Assembly: GCA_017307785.1 (NCBI GenBank)
Contig: JAFKGI010000006.1
Span: forward strand, 124,001 to 188,000
Length of the DNA stretch: 64,000 nucleotides
Direction: 5' to 3'
Origin: Vulcanimicrobiota bacterium
Lineage (GTDB): Bacteria; Vulcanimicrobiota; Xenobia; Xenobiales; JADMJV01
The notes under the pieces are model-generated. The model was not told the origin of the DNA. It made no database searches and worked only from the letters and a program-made list of their open reading frames with translations. A program made the position numbers and the translations under genes. Of the stretch, positions 1-7,766 are shown in pieces (positions within the stretch are counted from its first letter, which is position 1; every line of letters starts with the position of its first letter).

Positions 1-1
1 C

Positions 2-259
2 CTCAAAGTGAAGCGCAAGGGCAAACTGTTCCTCGATTACCTGCGCAACGGCGAGGGTTCAACTTCGGTGGCCGCCTACTCGGTGAGGGCGCGCCCGGGT
101 TGTCCCGTTTCCCTCCCCCTGGATTGGAACGACGTCGGCGAAAACCTGAACCCGACCCTCATTACCTTGCAAGACTTTCAGGGCTTGGAAGAACGAGGAC
201 AACGGGCCTGGCGGGAGTTTTATCATTTGCACCAGCGCTTGCGCCACGAGGCTCCGTAG
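2..259 (+). CDS. LigD-type primase-polymerase domain, C-terminal end (partial)
   Basis: Open at the left edge; 85 codons are visible, ending at TAG 257-259. The segment matches the end of the archaeo-eukaryotic primase-like polymerase (Pol) domain of DNA ligase D: a Lys/Arg-rich start, the stretch LFLDYLRNG, then SVAAYSVRARPG and a PLDW motif, followed by a short helical tail. In bacterial NHEJ this domain performs gap filling and nucleotide addition at double-strand breaks together with Ku and a ligase. Whether this is a stand-alone Pol protein or the end of a LigD fusion with Pol last cannot be told from the visible part. No Ku or ligase gene is in the window. Confidence 0.8.
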   Translation, partial: LKVKRKGKLFLDYLRNGEGSTSVAAYSVRARPGCPVSLPLDWNDVGENLNPTLITLQDFQGLEERGQRAWREFYHLHQRLRHEAP

Positions 260-389
260 CAGCGGGTTGGGTGACGACGAAGAAGGGCAAAAGATTCATC
301 CCTCTGATTCTAGCCAACCGAGACCTTAGACCCAAGAACATTCCTCCGCCATGCTTGCCTGATTCTGCAAAAGGGGTATCTATCCAAAT

Positions 390-980
390 ATGCATCTCGA
401 CTGGCCCGGCTGCCGAAACGCTCGCCGCCTGAACTTCATCACGCCCGAAGGCGTGACCCGGGACCTGATTCGCTCCGACCACGTCGACGAGGTGGACGAC
501 GAACTGCTGGCCGAAGTGACCACCATTCTCGACTTGCGGAACGCCGACGAACGTCGCAAGGCCCGAACTCGCGCCCTTCATCTTCCCCTGGACGGCGTGG
601 AGGATCGCGAATTCTGGCAGGTCTGGGGTCAGCGCTGGGAGTTCGGAACGCCTCTCTACTACCTACCCCACCTGGAGCGCATGCCCGAGCGCAGCGCCCG
701 CGTCCTGCAGGCCATGGCCGAAAGTCCGCCGGGAACCGTGCTCTTTCACTGCGCCATCGGCCGCGATCGCACGGGCATGATCGCGATGCTGCTTCTTTCC
801 CATTTGGGCGTCTCGGCGGAGGCCATCGTGGACGACTACATGCACAGTATCCCTCGTCTTCCTCCACAGGATGTGCCACTCACTCGGGAGATGGTTCACG
901 AGGTCGCACAAGAGATAAGCAATAAAATTCTCCTCGACCCGGCCCGTTTGAAAGCCCGCTTTCTCAGAAATAAGCACTAA
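390..980 (+). CDS. Y_phosphatase3-type tyrosine-protein phosphatase
   Basis: 196 residues. The C-x5-R phosphatase loop is intact as HCAIGRDRTG (H120, C121, R127), and the N-terminal part carries RSDHVDEV and the ILDLRN motif typical of the Y_phosphatase3 / triple-specificity bacterial phosphatases. It should remove phosphate from phosphotyrosine, or from phosphoinositides as some family members do, in the cytoplasm; no signal peptide is seen. An AAGGGG run lies 14 bases before the ATG. The stop TAA directly abuts the ATG of the pirin gene, so the two are probably co-translated. The codons at 915-926 (ATA AGC AAT AAA) hold a copy of the recurrent decamer and use the otherwise rare ATA. Confidence 0.85.
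   Translation: MHLDWPGCRNARRLNFITPEGVTRDLIRSDHVDEVDDELLAEVTTILDLRNADERRKARTRALHLPLDGVEDREFWQVWGQRWEFGTPLYYLPHLERMPERSARVLQAMAESPPGTVLFHCAIGRDRTGMIAMLLLSHLGVSAEAIVDDYMHSIPRLPPQDVPLTREMVHEVAQEISNKILLDPARLKARFLRNKH
915..924 (+). repeat. Recurrent decamer ATAAGCAATA, site 1
   Basis: Exact copy inside the phosphatase gene, read there as Ile-Ser-Asn. It is preceded by AAGAG, as at the 40922 site. A one-mismatch relative (ATAAGCACTA) lies at 970-979 over the end of the same gene. Confidence 0.6.
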
Positions 981-1892
981 ATGAGCTGGCAGCTGGTGAA
1001 CCCCCGACCCAACGACGAACCCGAATGTCCCGATGATCTCGAGATGGTCATCTTACCCCGCAGTGGAGACTTGGGAGGGTTCGGCGTTTTGCGCGCCTTG
1101 CCGTTCGCCAAACGCCGCCTGGTCGGTCCCTTCATCTTCTGGGACCAGATGGGTCCGGGAGAGTTCCTTACCGGCCACGGCGTGGACGTGCGCCCGCATC
1201 CGCACATCAATCTTTCCACGCTTACCTATCTGTTTGATGGCGCTCTGGATCACCGGGATTCCCTGGGCACTTTCCAGACCATCACTCCGGGAGCGGTCAA
1301 CTTGATGACGGCCGGCAAGGGCATCGTGCACTCCGAGCGCACCGGCTCACGCGCCCATCCCTCTCGCCTTTACGGCATCCAGAGCTGGCTGGCCAGTCCT
1401 CTGCACCGCGAAGAGGGCACGCCCAGCTTCCAACACATCGAGGCCTCGGCTTTGCCCACCTTCGAAGAGAAAGGCGTGCGCGGTCGCGTGCTGGCCGGCA
1501 CTTTCGCAGGTCTGCATGCGCCGGTGGCCTATGAATGGGACACCCTTTATGTGGACATTCAGCTGGACCAGGGCCAGCGAATTTCGCTGCCCCCTGACGC
1601 CGAGGAGCGCGCTGTCTATTTGTTGGAGGGTGAGCTGCACACGGCCGGGCAAGACTTTGACGCCGGAAAGATGCTGGTGATCCGTCCCGGCCGCAGCCTG
1701 GACGTGAGGGCTCTCACCGATTGCCGCTTCCTACTGCTGGGCGGTGCCACCATGGACGGACCTCGTCACATCTGGTGGAACTTCGTGGCCAGCTCTCAGG
1801 AACGCATCGAGCAAGCCAAACGGGATTGGGCCGACGACCGCTTCGCCAAGGTCCCGGGCGAAACCGAATTCATTCCTCTACCGGCTGTGTAA
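981..1892 (+). CDS. Pirin family protein
   Basis: 303 residues, close to the normal size of this bicupin family. The metal site is visible: H73 and H75 in RPHPHINLST and H117/E119 in GIVHSERT, equivalent to the four Fe ligands of human pirin. Residues near 185-255 form the second cupin. Family members act as redox-sensing iron proteins or as quercetin 2,3-dioxygenases; the substrate cannot be read from sequence. The ATG follows the phosphatase stop without a gap and no separate ribosome site is evident, so translation is probably coupled. The 3' end overlaps the convergent HIT gene by 23 bases. Confidence 0.9.
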   Translation: MSWQLVNPRPNDEPECPDDLEMVILPRSGDLGGFGVLRALPFAKRRLVGPFIFWDQMGPGEFLTGHGVDVRPHPHINLSTLTYLFDGALDHRDSLGTFQTITPGAVNLMTAGKGIVHSERTGSRAHPSRLYGIQSWLASPLHREEGTPSFQHIEASALPTFEEKGVRGRVLAGTFAGLHAPVAYEWDTLYVDIQLDQGQRISLPPDAEERAVYLLEGELHTAGQDFDAGKMLVIRPGRSLDVRALTDCRFLLLGGATMDGPRHIWWNFVASSQERIEQAKRDWADDRFAKVPGETEFIPLPAV

Positions 1893-2607
1893 GCATCGCC
1901 TCAAAGGCCCGCCTTACCTCACGCTGACCGTCCCGTCCAGTCAGCTCATAGTGCCACAACGGCCCACCCATCCAGGCCCACTCCTGGTTGTCGGCGCGCA
2001 GGCGAAAATAGTCACACGGTAAGATCGCCGTGCGGTAAAGCTCCACCTGTCCCGGAAAACGCCGTCGCAGCTCCAACCCTTCGTTTCCCGTCACCACCGC
2101 GCGCAAATGCCCGCCCCGCTTGAGAAAGCCCTCCACACCCTTAGAAATAAGCAATAACTCCGGGCGAGCGCAGAAATCCAAGAAAATGGCGTTCTCAAGC
2201 CGTTTTTCCAACACCTCGAGGATATTGCTTATTTCCAGGTGGGGGTGGGCGGGGGCCGGTTGCAACGAGTCGGTTTCGGGGTGGGGCGAGGGGCGGGCGC
2301 CGGAGTAACGAGGCAAGACGTGCAGGTGCAGGTGAAAAACCGTCTGGCCGGCGGCCTCGCCGCAGTTGAGACCCAGGTTGTAGCCGTCCGGACGGTGCCG
2401 CTCTTCGATGCAGCGGCGGGCCAGCGGGGTCGTCGCCATCAACTCGGCCTGCTCCTCGGGTGTGGCCGAGAACCAGTCCGCGACGTGACGGCGAGTGACC
2501 AGGAGCGCATGCCCCGGAGAGACCGGGTAGGCGTTCCACAAACCCAACACCAGTGGCCCTTCGTAAAAGACTTCCCAGGCTTTGGGGGCACAAAAAGGAC
2601 AGCTCAT
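1870..2607 (-). CDS. HIT-family hydrolase with a C-terminal extension
   Basis: About 245 residues when started at the Met of MSCPFC, the usual beginning of HIT proteins; a start six codons upstream is possible. Residues 1-110 are a HIT domain: zinc-like SCPFC, N-terminal NAYPVSPGHALLV, and the histidine triad FHLHLHVLPRY. HIT enzymes hydrolyse nucleotide phosphoramidates, Ap4A or ADP-X compounds. The remaining roughly 110 residues (ISNILEVLEKRLENAIFLDF onward) are not part of HIT; they may sit in the receptor/effector half of a fused protein but I do not recognise the fold with certainty. The link between the two parts carries two inverted copies of the recurrent decamer (2147, 2223). Confidence 0.8.
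   Translation of the reverse strand: MSCPFCAPKAWEVFYEGPLVLGLWNAYPVSPGHALLVTRRHVADWFSATPEEQAELMATTPLARRCIEERHRPDGYNLGLNCGEAAGQTVFHLHLHVLPRYSGARPSPHPETDSLQPAPAHPHLEISNILEVLEKRLENAIFLDFCARPELLLISKGVEGFLKRGGHLRAVVTGNEGLELRRRFPGQVELYRTAILPCDYFRLRADNQEWAWMGGPLWHYELTGRDGQREVRRAFEAMLTQPVEE
2147..2156 (+). repeat. Recurrent decamer ATAAGCAATA, site 2
   Basis: Exact copy within the HIT gene, on the strand opposite the coding sense (coding strand reads Leu-Leu-Leu-Ile-Ser). With the next site it forms a 13-bp perfect inverted repeat (2144-2156 with 2223-2235) separated by 66 bases. Confidence 0.6.
2223..2232 (-). repeat. Recurrent decamer ATAAGCAATA, site 3
   Basis: Exact copy in the coding sense of the HIT gene, read as Ile-Ser-Asn. 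In motif orientation it is preceded by CCCCC and then a short purine-rich run, a flank shared by several other sites. Confidence 0.6.
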
Positions 2608-2690
2608 CAAGCGACCGTGTAACACTTCAGCAAAGAAACCTCCATGAAATGAGGCTTAGAATGGCGGCCGAGAGAAACAAGGAGACCCCA

Positions 2691-3149
2691 GTGAACGTCG
2701 GTTACGTCAACAGCATCCACTACAAGCCTCAGAGCCCTCCCAGCACGGAGAGGTTTGAGGAGCACGAGTGCTATCTCAAAGGTGAGCAACTGGTCGAGAA
2801 AGCTGCCCGAGTGACCGACTTCTTCCGTCAATCCGACAACAGCGCCATCGACCTCGATCCGCGCGACGGCTACGTGCGCCTCAACCGCGCTTTTGCCCCC
2901 GCACTCATGGAGCGCAACAGCGAGGTGATCTCCGGCTTCCGAACCCCCGACGGCAATCTGCAGGCCTATGAGCCCAGAATGGCCGGTGGCGATCCTTCCA
3001 CCTTACATATCGCCAACGGTGGCAAGGATATCACCACGGAGCGCCCGGTTTACGTCAACGACCGCTACGCCCCCACCCTGGAGAGCGTCATCCTGCACGA
3101 CGACGGTAGCCGCACGGCTTCCTGGCAATACCGTCCCGGCCATTTTTAG
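2691..3149 (+). CDS. Hypothetical protein, 152 residues
   Basis: I do not recognise this protein. The GTG at 2691 is preferred over an in-frame ATG at 2661 because AAGGAG (2679-2684) sits six bases before it. The product starts MNVGYVNSIHYKP, has no signal peptide or membrane segment, and is rich in charged and polar residues with a Pro/Ser patch at 10-20. The C-terminal half (PVYVNDRYAP, SVILHDDGSRTASWQYRPGHF) looks like a small beta-rich fold. It stands alone between the divergent HIT gene and the downstream NTF2-like gene. Its size, soluble character and non-Sec N-terminus resemble the accessory proteins elsewhere in the window. Confidence 0.6.
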   Translation: MNVGYVNSIHYKPQSPPSTERFEEHECYLKGEQLVEKAARVTDFFRQSDNSAIDLDPRDGYVRLNRAFAPALMERNSEVISGFRTPDGNLQAYEPRMAGGDPSTLHIANGGKDITTERPVYVNDRYAPTLESVILHDDGSRTASWQYRPGHF

Positions 3150-3246
3150 ACCGGGCATCCGGCTTAGTGCTCGACTATCCAGCCAAGACCCTGGGTCGAG
3201 CTGAAGTTTTAGCAGGCCCCAGGACCCCGACACCAAATTCAACGGG

Positions 3247-3723
3247 ATGGACTTCATCGATAGTTTTACCCATCTGAAAAGCCAGGAACTGGCTCCGCTG
3301 GTCAAGCGTCATTACGAAAGTCTCAATGCCTTTCTCGACGGCAAGAGTGAGGAGTTCTTGGAGCACTGGCACGAGGGACCCGAGAGCATCCTCTTCTTCA
3401 ATTTGAGCGAACGGGAGCGGGGTGGCGAAAACGTTCGCCTGACCTTCCGTCAGGTGCGGGCAGTGCTCAGCCGTGTGCCGGTCGGCACCACTCTACAGCC
3501 GACCCAAGTTCAGTACGTGGAGTGCGCCGATGTGGCCTATGCCATCCTCATGGAGAAAGCCATCAGCGAACTGGACAAGCGCACGGTCGTCGGCGAGCAT
3601 CGGACCACCTTGATCTGGAGAAAGTTCGAGGACTGGAAGCTGGTGCACATGCACAATGACACCTACGACCGTCGCATGGAAACGATGTCCGAGCTGCTGC
3701 GCGGCTACCACCCGGACGCCTGA
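3247..3723 (+). CDS. SnoaL/NTF2-like small protein
   Basis: 158 residues. Length and pattern fit the NTF2-like/SnoaL-like superfamily: an N-terminal helix pair (LVKRHYESLNAFLDGKSEEFLEHW), then beta strands ending in VAYAILMEKAI, TVVGEHRTTLIWRKFEDWKLVHMHND, the typical last strands of DUF4440-type proteins. These folds serve as small-molecule binding or enzyme scaffolds; no catalytic residues can be named. The gene is coupled to the DUF1800 gene: TGA 3721-3723 shares its A with the next ATG. The preceding 97 bases (3150-3246) hold no recognised signal apart from a GTTTTAGC stretch. Confidence 0.65.
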   Translation: MDFIDSFTHLKSQELAPLVKRHYESLNAFLDGKSEEFLEHWHEGPESILFFNLSERERGGENVRLTFRQVRAVLSRVPVGTTLQPTQVQYVECADVAYAILMEKAISELDKRTVVGEHRTTLIWRKFEDWKLVHMHNDTYDRRMETMSELLRGYHPDA

Positions 3724-5357
3724 TGCGCAAGCTCGCCTACCTTGTCCTCGCTCTCTGGCTCCCGGCCTCTGCCAGCCCCTGGTCCGGTGCCCACCTGACG
3801 GACGAGCAAGCGGCCGCCCATCTGCTCAGCCGCTTCACCTTCGGCGCTCGTCCCGGCCAGGTGGAGGAAGTGGCCCGCGATCCGCAGGCCTGGTTTGAGC
3901 ATCAACTGCTGGGAACAAGCGATGAATCCGCCCTCCAGGCCAGGCTCGACGGCTTTCCTGCGCTTTCCATGACTCCAGAGGAACGTCTGCAGCGCTACCT
4001 TTCGGACACGGAAATTCTGAAGCGCTCCGGCCTGGAGCCTCTGGCTGCGGAGGCCACCGCCGAGGAACGCAAGGCGCGCAATGAAGAGCTGCGGGCTTTT
4101 CGCGAACAAGAGGGCCTTCACACCTTCGGGGACATGCGGCGCGAGCTGGTGGCCCAGCGTATCCTGCACTGCGTCTACGCGCAGAACCAGCTTTGGGAAG
4201 TCATGACCCAATACTGGTTCAATCATTTCAATGTGTCCTACGCCAGCAACGCTCGCGTGCATACGCTCAGTTATGAACTGGACGCCGTTCGACCCAACGC
4301 GCTGGGAAGATTTACCAACCTGCTGCTGGAGACCGGCAAACATCCGGCCATGCTGGCCTATCTCAACAACGCGCAGTCGGTGGCCAACTCCGACCAGCCC
4401 ACGCTGACCACCCCGCTGGCTCGCCGCAAGCCGAGCACGCGCGGCTTGAACGAGAACTATGCCCGCGAGGTGATGGAACTGCACACGCTGGGAGTAGACG
4501 GAGGCTATACCCAGGCCGACGTCACCGAACTGGCCCGCTGTCTGACCGGCTGGACCATTTATCCGGTCAACGAGGCCGGTCAGAAACTACGGGAAAGCCT
4601 GGAGGAAGGCAAACTGCGCGCGGCCGTGCGCCAGGGCCTTTTTCTTTTTCGCGGCGACTACCATGACGCCGGCATCAAGCACGTCCTGAACAAAACCTAT
4701 GGACCCGACCAGGGCCTGGAAGAAGGCGAAGCGGCCCTGCGCATGCTGGCCGCTCATCCTTCTACGGCTCGCTACCTGTCTCGTCAACTGGCCGTCCACT
4801 TTGTCAGCGACGATCCGCCGCCGGAACTGGTGGAGCGTCTGGCCAAGAACTTTCTGAAGACCGGTGGTGACATCCGGTCCTGGTTACGCACTCTCGAGAC
4901 CTCACCGGAGTTCTGGTCTGCGGAAGCGCGCGAGGCCAAGGTCAAGCTGCCCTTGGAACTGGTGGCCAGCAGCCTGCGCTGCCTGGACGCCGAGGTCAGC
5001 CCACAGGCCGATCTCTATAGCTGGCTGGAGCGCATGGGCCAACCCATCTACCACTGCGGACCGCCCACTGGCTTTGGCGACACGGCCAAAAGCTGGGTCA
5101 GTTCCTCGGCCCTGGTCAACCGCTTCAACTTCGCCTCCGCCCTGGTGCACGGCAAGATCAAAGGCGTCAGCCTGCAACCTATGGGGCAGTCCGACCTCGA
5201 CCGGCTTATGGCCGAGCTTCTTCCCGGTCGGGAAACCACTCGCACCCGTGCCCTGGTGGTACAACGACTGCCCGACCGCATTCGCCAGAACTCCGGCAAC
5301 GAGACCCTGGAAACCCTCGGCCTGCTACTGGAGACTCCGCAGTTCCAGCGCCGCTAA
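3723..5357 (+). CDS. DUF1800 family secreted protein
   Basis: 544 residues with an N-terminal Sec signal (MRKLAYLVLALWLPASA). The body has the DUF1800 hallmarks: HLLSRFTFGARPG near the start, MRRELVAQRILHCVYAQNQL and MTQYWFNHFNV, then RGLNENYAREVMELHTLGV, GYTQADVTELARCLTGWTI, YHDAGIKHVL and ARYLSRQLAVHFVSDDPP. DUF1800 genes are usually paired with a DUF1501 partner; none is present here, which is unusual. The function of the family is unknown, although such pairs are common in bacteria with complex envelopes or extracellular matrices. The 3' end lies 2 bases from the convergent gene that follows. Confidence 0.9.
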   Translation: MRKLAYLVLALWLPASASPWSGAHLTDEQAAAHLLSRFTFGARPGQVEEVARDPQAWFEHQLLGTSDESALQARLDGFPALSMTPEERLQRYLSDTEILKRSGLEPLAAEATAEERKARNEELRAFREQEGLHTFGDMRRELVAQRILHCVYAQNQLWEVMTQYWFNHFNVSYASNARVHTLSYELDAVRPNALGRFTNLLLETGKHPAMLAYLNNAQSVANSDQPTLTTPLARRKPSTRGLNENYAREVMELHTLGVDGGYTQADVTELARCLTGWTIYPVNEAGQKLRESLEEGKLRAAVRQGLFLFRGDYHDAGIKHVLNKTYGPDQGLEEGEAALRMLAAHPSTARYLSRQLAVHFVSDDPPPELVERLAKNFLKTGGDIRSWLRTLETSPEFWSAEAREAKVKLPLELVASSLRCLDAEVSPQADLYSWLERMGQPIYHCGPPTGFGDTAKSWVSSSALVNRFNFASALVHGKIKGVSLQPMGQSDLDRLMAELLPGRETTRTRALVVQRLPDRIRQNSGNETLETLGLLLETPQFQRR

Positions 5358-5359
5358 AG

Positions 5360-6157
5360 CTATTCTTCTTCTTCGGCGATCTCGGCGGCGTATTCTTCGA
5401 TATCGGCGCGTAGCGAGGTCACGTCCTGGCCGCGTTTCTCCCAGGCGTCGGCGGCCTGGCGGGCCCAGTCCAGCTCGCTGGGGTCGAAGAGGTAGCTACG
5501 GAAGGCTTCTTCGGAAATGAGCTCGGGCAGGATCTCGTCGGCGGCCAGCACCTGGATCAGCGAGACCTCGGGGAAGTCGTCGCCGAAGTCTTCCAGGGCG
5601 CGCTGGCAAAGCTGGCGGTAAAAATGCTCGGGGGCGCGGTGCCAGGAGCGGATGTGAGAGCTGAGCAGCCACCAGCTGAGCAGTCCGTCAAAGTAGGGCG
5701 GGCCTTCCTGCTGGTTGGACGCATCCGGCACGATCCAGTGACCGCGCGAGGCAAAGAGTTCGCTGACGAAGCGTCCCCACTCGGGCTCCCAGAGACAGAA
5801 GAGGAACGAGACCACGGGATACTCCGGCAGCCATTCCTGTTCCGACATCTCGCGCAGGGTGAAGCGAATGTTGTCCTGCTGGGCCTGACTGGTGCAATTG
5901 TCGGCCATCCACTTGGCCACGGTGTCGAAGAAGTCTTTGGTGAACACGTCGTGTTCCAGCGTGCCCTGCAGCATGCCGGCCAGCTCGGCCCGGGAAGGCA
6001 GGTCGCCGGCCAGGGCGGCGGTGGTGATGGTCTGCATCACTCCCAGCAGCCCGCCGAAGCCCTCCGTCGGCTCCAAGGGGCGCTTTTCCCAGCACATTTC
6101 CAGATAATCTTGCGTAACCCGCTTGGGGGCTTTCTTTTGAACGGTTGGACGTGACAT
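5360..6157 (-). CDS. Hypothetical acidic protein, 265 residues
   Basis: I do not recognise the family. The start MSRPTVQKKAPKRVTQDYLE at 6157 is chosen over a longer ORF whose first 19 residues are unlike a protein; AGGAA lies about 14 bases upstream. The product is soluble, mostly helical, rich in Trp and acidic residues, with a stretch SEQEWLPEYPVVSFLFCLWEPEWGRF in the middle, and ends in a strongly acidic tail (DIEEYAAEIAEEEE). No catalytic motif is evident. It is divergent from the lipase gene across a 116-bp spacer that must hold both promoters. Confidence 0.65.
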   Translation of the reverse strand: MSRPTVQKKAPKRVTQDYLEMCWEKRPLEPTEGFGGLLGVMQTITTAALAGDLPSRAELAGMLQGTLEHDVFTKDFFDTVAKWMADNCTSQAQQDNIRFTLREMSEQEWLPEYPVVSFLFCLWEPEWGRFVSELFASRGHWIVPDASNQQEGPPYFDGLLSWWLLSSHIRSWHRAPEHFYRQLCQRALEDFGDDFPEVSLIQVLAADEILPELISEEAFRSYLFDPSELDWARQAADAWEKRGQDVTSLRADIEEYAAEIAEEEE

Positions 6158-6219
6158 AAACGGGGCCGTTCCTGAGAAACCGCGGGAACCCCTGCTAAGC
6201 CAAGATGGCAACACGGATG

Positions 6220-6248
6220 TTACACATGACTCGGTGCCTCTCTATACA
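6220..6248 (+). promoter_or_regulatory. Possible promoter of the lipase gene
   Basis: TATACA (6243-6248) is a plausible -10 box 13 bases before the ribosome site GAGGAG (6261-6266) of the lipase. The -35 is poor (TTACAC at 6220-6225, spacing 17), so the call is tentative. Confidence 0.3.
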
Positions 6249-6273
6249 CTGGACGTGTCAGAGGAGATCAAAA

Positions 6274-7305
6274 ATGCAGATCACGAGCACCTTGCCCAGC
6301 CCTGTCCGCCCCCCGTTGTCCGAGACCCCGCGCCCTTCGCAGCAGCCTTCGCTGGAAGATATTATGGCGGCCGACAACTTCGAGTTTCAGTGGACCGGCC
6401 AAGAAAACAGTCTGGAAAGCTTCGACCTACCGGAAGAAAACGCGCCCAAGCTGCAAAAACCCGTGCTTTTAGTGCACGGCTTCAACAGCGGAGCCTCCAC
6501 CTGGGAGAACATGCACACCTGGTTGGTGCGTGGTGGCGCCAACAAGGACGGCGGCGTCGTCAGCCCCAGCAGCGGTAAGGTCAACGGGGACGGTAAGGTC
6601 TTCGCCATGCAATTCAGCCGCTCGTGCAATTCGCTGGCCAACAACGCGGCCGAACTGCGTAACGCTATCGACCGCATCAGCGCCGCCACCGGTTCCGCGG
6701 AAATCGACATCGTCGCTCACAGTATGGGCGGGCTGGATACACGCGCTTATCTGGACCAGGGCAACGAAAAGGTGGACCACCTGGTGATGCTGGCCACTCC
6801 CAACCATGGCAGCGTACTGGCCGACCTGGACCTCAAGTTCCGCGAGTGGGGCCTCAACACGTTGCCCAAGGAAGACGACCCGCTCATTCGTCAGGCGCTC
6901 AAGGACCTGGGTGAGGTTCGCGAGGGCAACAATCCGAACCTGACCGCCCTCAATCAGACCTTCGACCGCCAGAAGTCGCGGGCCAAGATGCTCTCCATCG
7001 CCGGCAACGGAAAGCCGACTCTGGCCACCCGCTTCCGCGTGACCATCAAGGGAGATACCACCGTTTCTCGGGAAAGCGCCACCATGCCGGGAATCCCGGT
7101 GCGCAACATCTGGGGCGTCAACCACGGCGGCGTCAAAGAGCATCCCGACGCTCTGCGCATGACCGCGGCCTTCCTGACCGACGCTCCCCTGCCGATGGAT
7201 ACCCAGGAACCACCCAACATCCCGCCCGACCGTGACATCACCCCGCTCAAGATCAACGCCGACGGTGGCCACATCCACTACTTCGTGGAGAACACCAAGA
7301 AGTAA
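6274..7305 (+). CDS. Triacylglycerol lipase-like alpha/beta hydrolase
   Basis: 343 residues. The start at 6274 is set by GAGGAG seven bases upstream, not the longer ORF. The oxyanion strand PVLLVHGFNSG (HGF 68-70) and nucleophile elbow AHSMGGLDTR (S150) identify a lipase of the family I / PGAP1-like group that cleaves ester bonds; the Asp and His follow in the later third (ATPNHGS, WGVNHGGV). There is no Sec signal. Instead it begins MQITSTLPSP followed by a Pro/Ser-rich 30-residue segment, a beginning shared with other hydrolases in this window (13161, 44599, 54468, 57084). An unusual hydrophilic Gly-rich insertion lies at 87-108. Export by an unknown route is an inference. Confidence 0.85.
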   Translation: MQITSTLPSPVRPPLSETPRPSQQPSLEDIMAADNFEFQWTGQENSLESFDLPEENAPKLQKPVLLVHGFNSGASTWENMHTWLVRGGANKDGGVVSPSSGKVNGDGKVFAMQFSRSCNSLANNAAELRNAIDRISAATGSAEIDIVAHSMGGLDTRAYLDQGNEKVDHLVMLATPNHGSVLADLDLKFREWGLNTLPKEDDPLIRQALKDLGEVREGNNPNLTALNQTFDRQKSRAKMLSIAGNGKPTLATRFRVTIKGDTTVSRESATMPGIPVRNIWGVNHGGVKEHPDALRMTAAFLTDAPLPMDTQEPPNIPPDRDITPLKINADGGHIHYFVENTKK

Positions 7306-7317
7306 CGTCCTGCGGAC

Positions 7318-7365
7318 GGAGAGGGGGAGAGTCTCTCTCCCTCTCTCCAAATTCTCCCCCTCTCC
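7318..7365. repeat. GA-rich palindromic element (short copy)
   Basis: A 13-bp inverted repeat (GGAGAGGGGGAGA at 7318-7330 with its complement at 7353-7365) fills the gap between the convergent lipase and STAS-like genes. The right arm with its inner flank, read in reverse, matches the left end of the larger element at 45881. It may serve as a bidirectional terminator, though it lacks a T tract. Confidence 0.55.
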
Positions 7366-7368
7366 CCT

Positions 7369-7641
7369 CTAGGCGGTGCGGCGGAAGTTGCGGCGGACGG
7401 CTTTGGACATGCCGAGGATGCGCAGGTTGCCGTTCATCCACTGCGAGGCGGAGCTGACGATGTAGTTGCTGGTGCTGTCGTAGTCGGTCACGTCGCTCAA
7501 GTCGAGGCCCAGGGTTTTGGGCTTGTTTTTGCAGACTTCCCGGATGGCTTGCAGCAGGGTCATGGCGGTGACCGGGGTCATCTCGCCGCCTACCTGCAGA
7601 ATGGGGAATCCGAACTTCTTGCACACACGAATCTGAATCAT
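7369..7641 (-). CDS. STAS-like domain protein
   Basis: 90 residues. The pattern FPILQVGGEMTPVTAMTLLQAIREVCK, then KTLGLDLSDVTDYDSTSNYIV, fits a STAS fold (anti-sigma factor antagonist family): a beta strand, an alternating strand ending LDLSDV, and the DS(S/T)-type loop where SpoIIAA-like proteins are phosphorylated. Here the loop reads DYDSTS rather than the usual DSSG. The C-terminus is basic (SKAVRRNFRRTA). Such a domain would partner an RsbW/SpoIIAB kinase, but none is adjacent; it is divergent from the receiver-kinase gene across 125 bp. Assignment rests on pattern only. Confidence 0.55.
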   Translation of the reverse strand: MIQIRVCKKFGFPILQVGGEMTPVTAMTLLQAIREVCKNKPKTLGLDLSDVTDYDSTSNYIVSSASQWMNGNLRILGMSKAVRRNFRRTA

Positions 7642-7766
7642 CTTTCCAAACCCTCCCGAATCATTTCTAACAACAACTTACCTTTCCAACCGGACTTGCC
7701 CAAGCGGGGTTTACCCTACCGGGGGACTGGAGAGGACCCCCTAGATCCGGGCCGAACCCGATCCCC

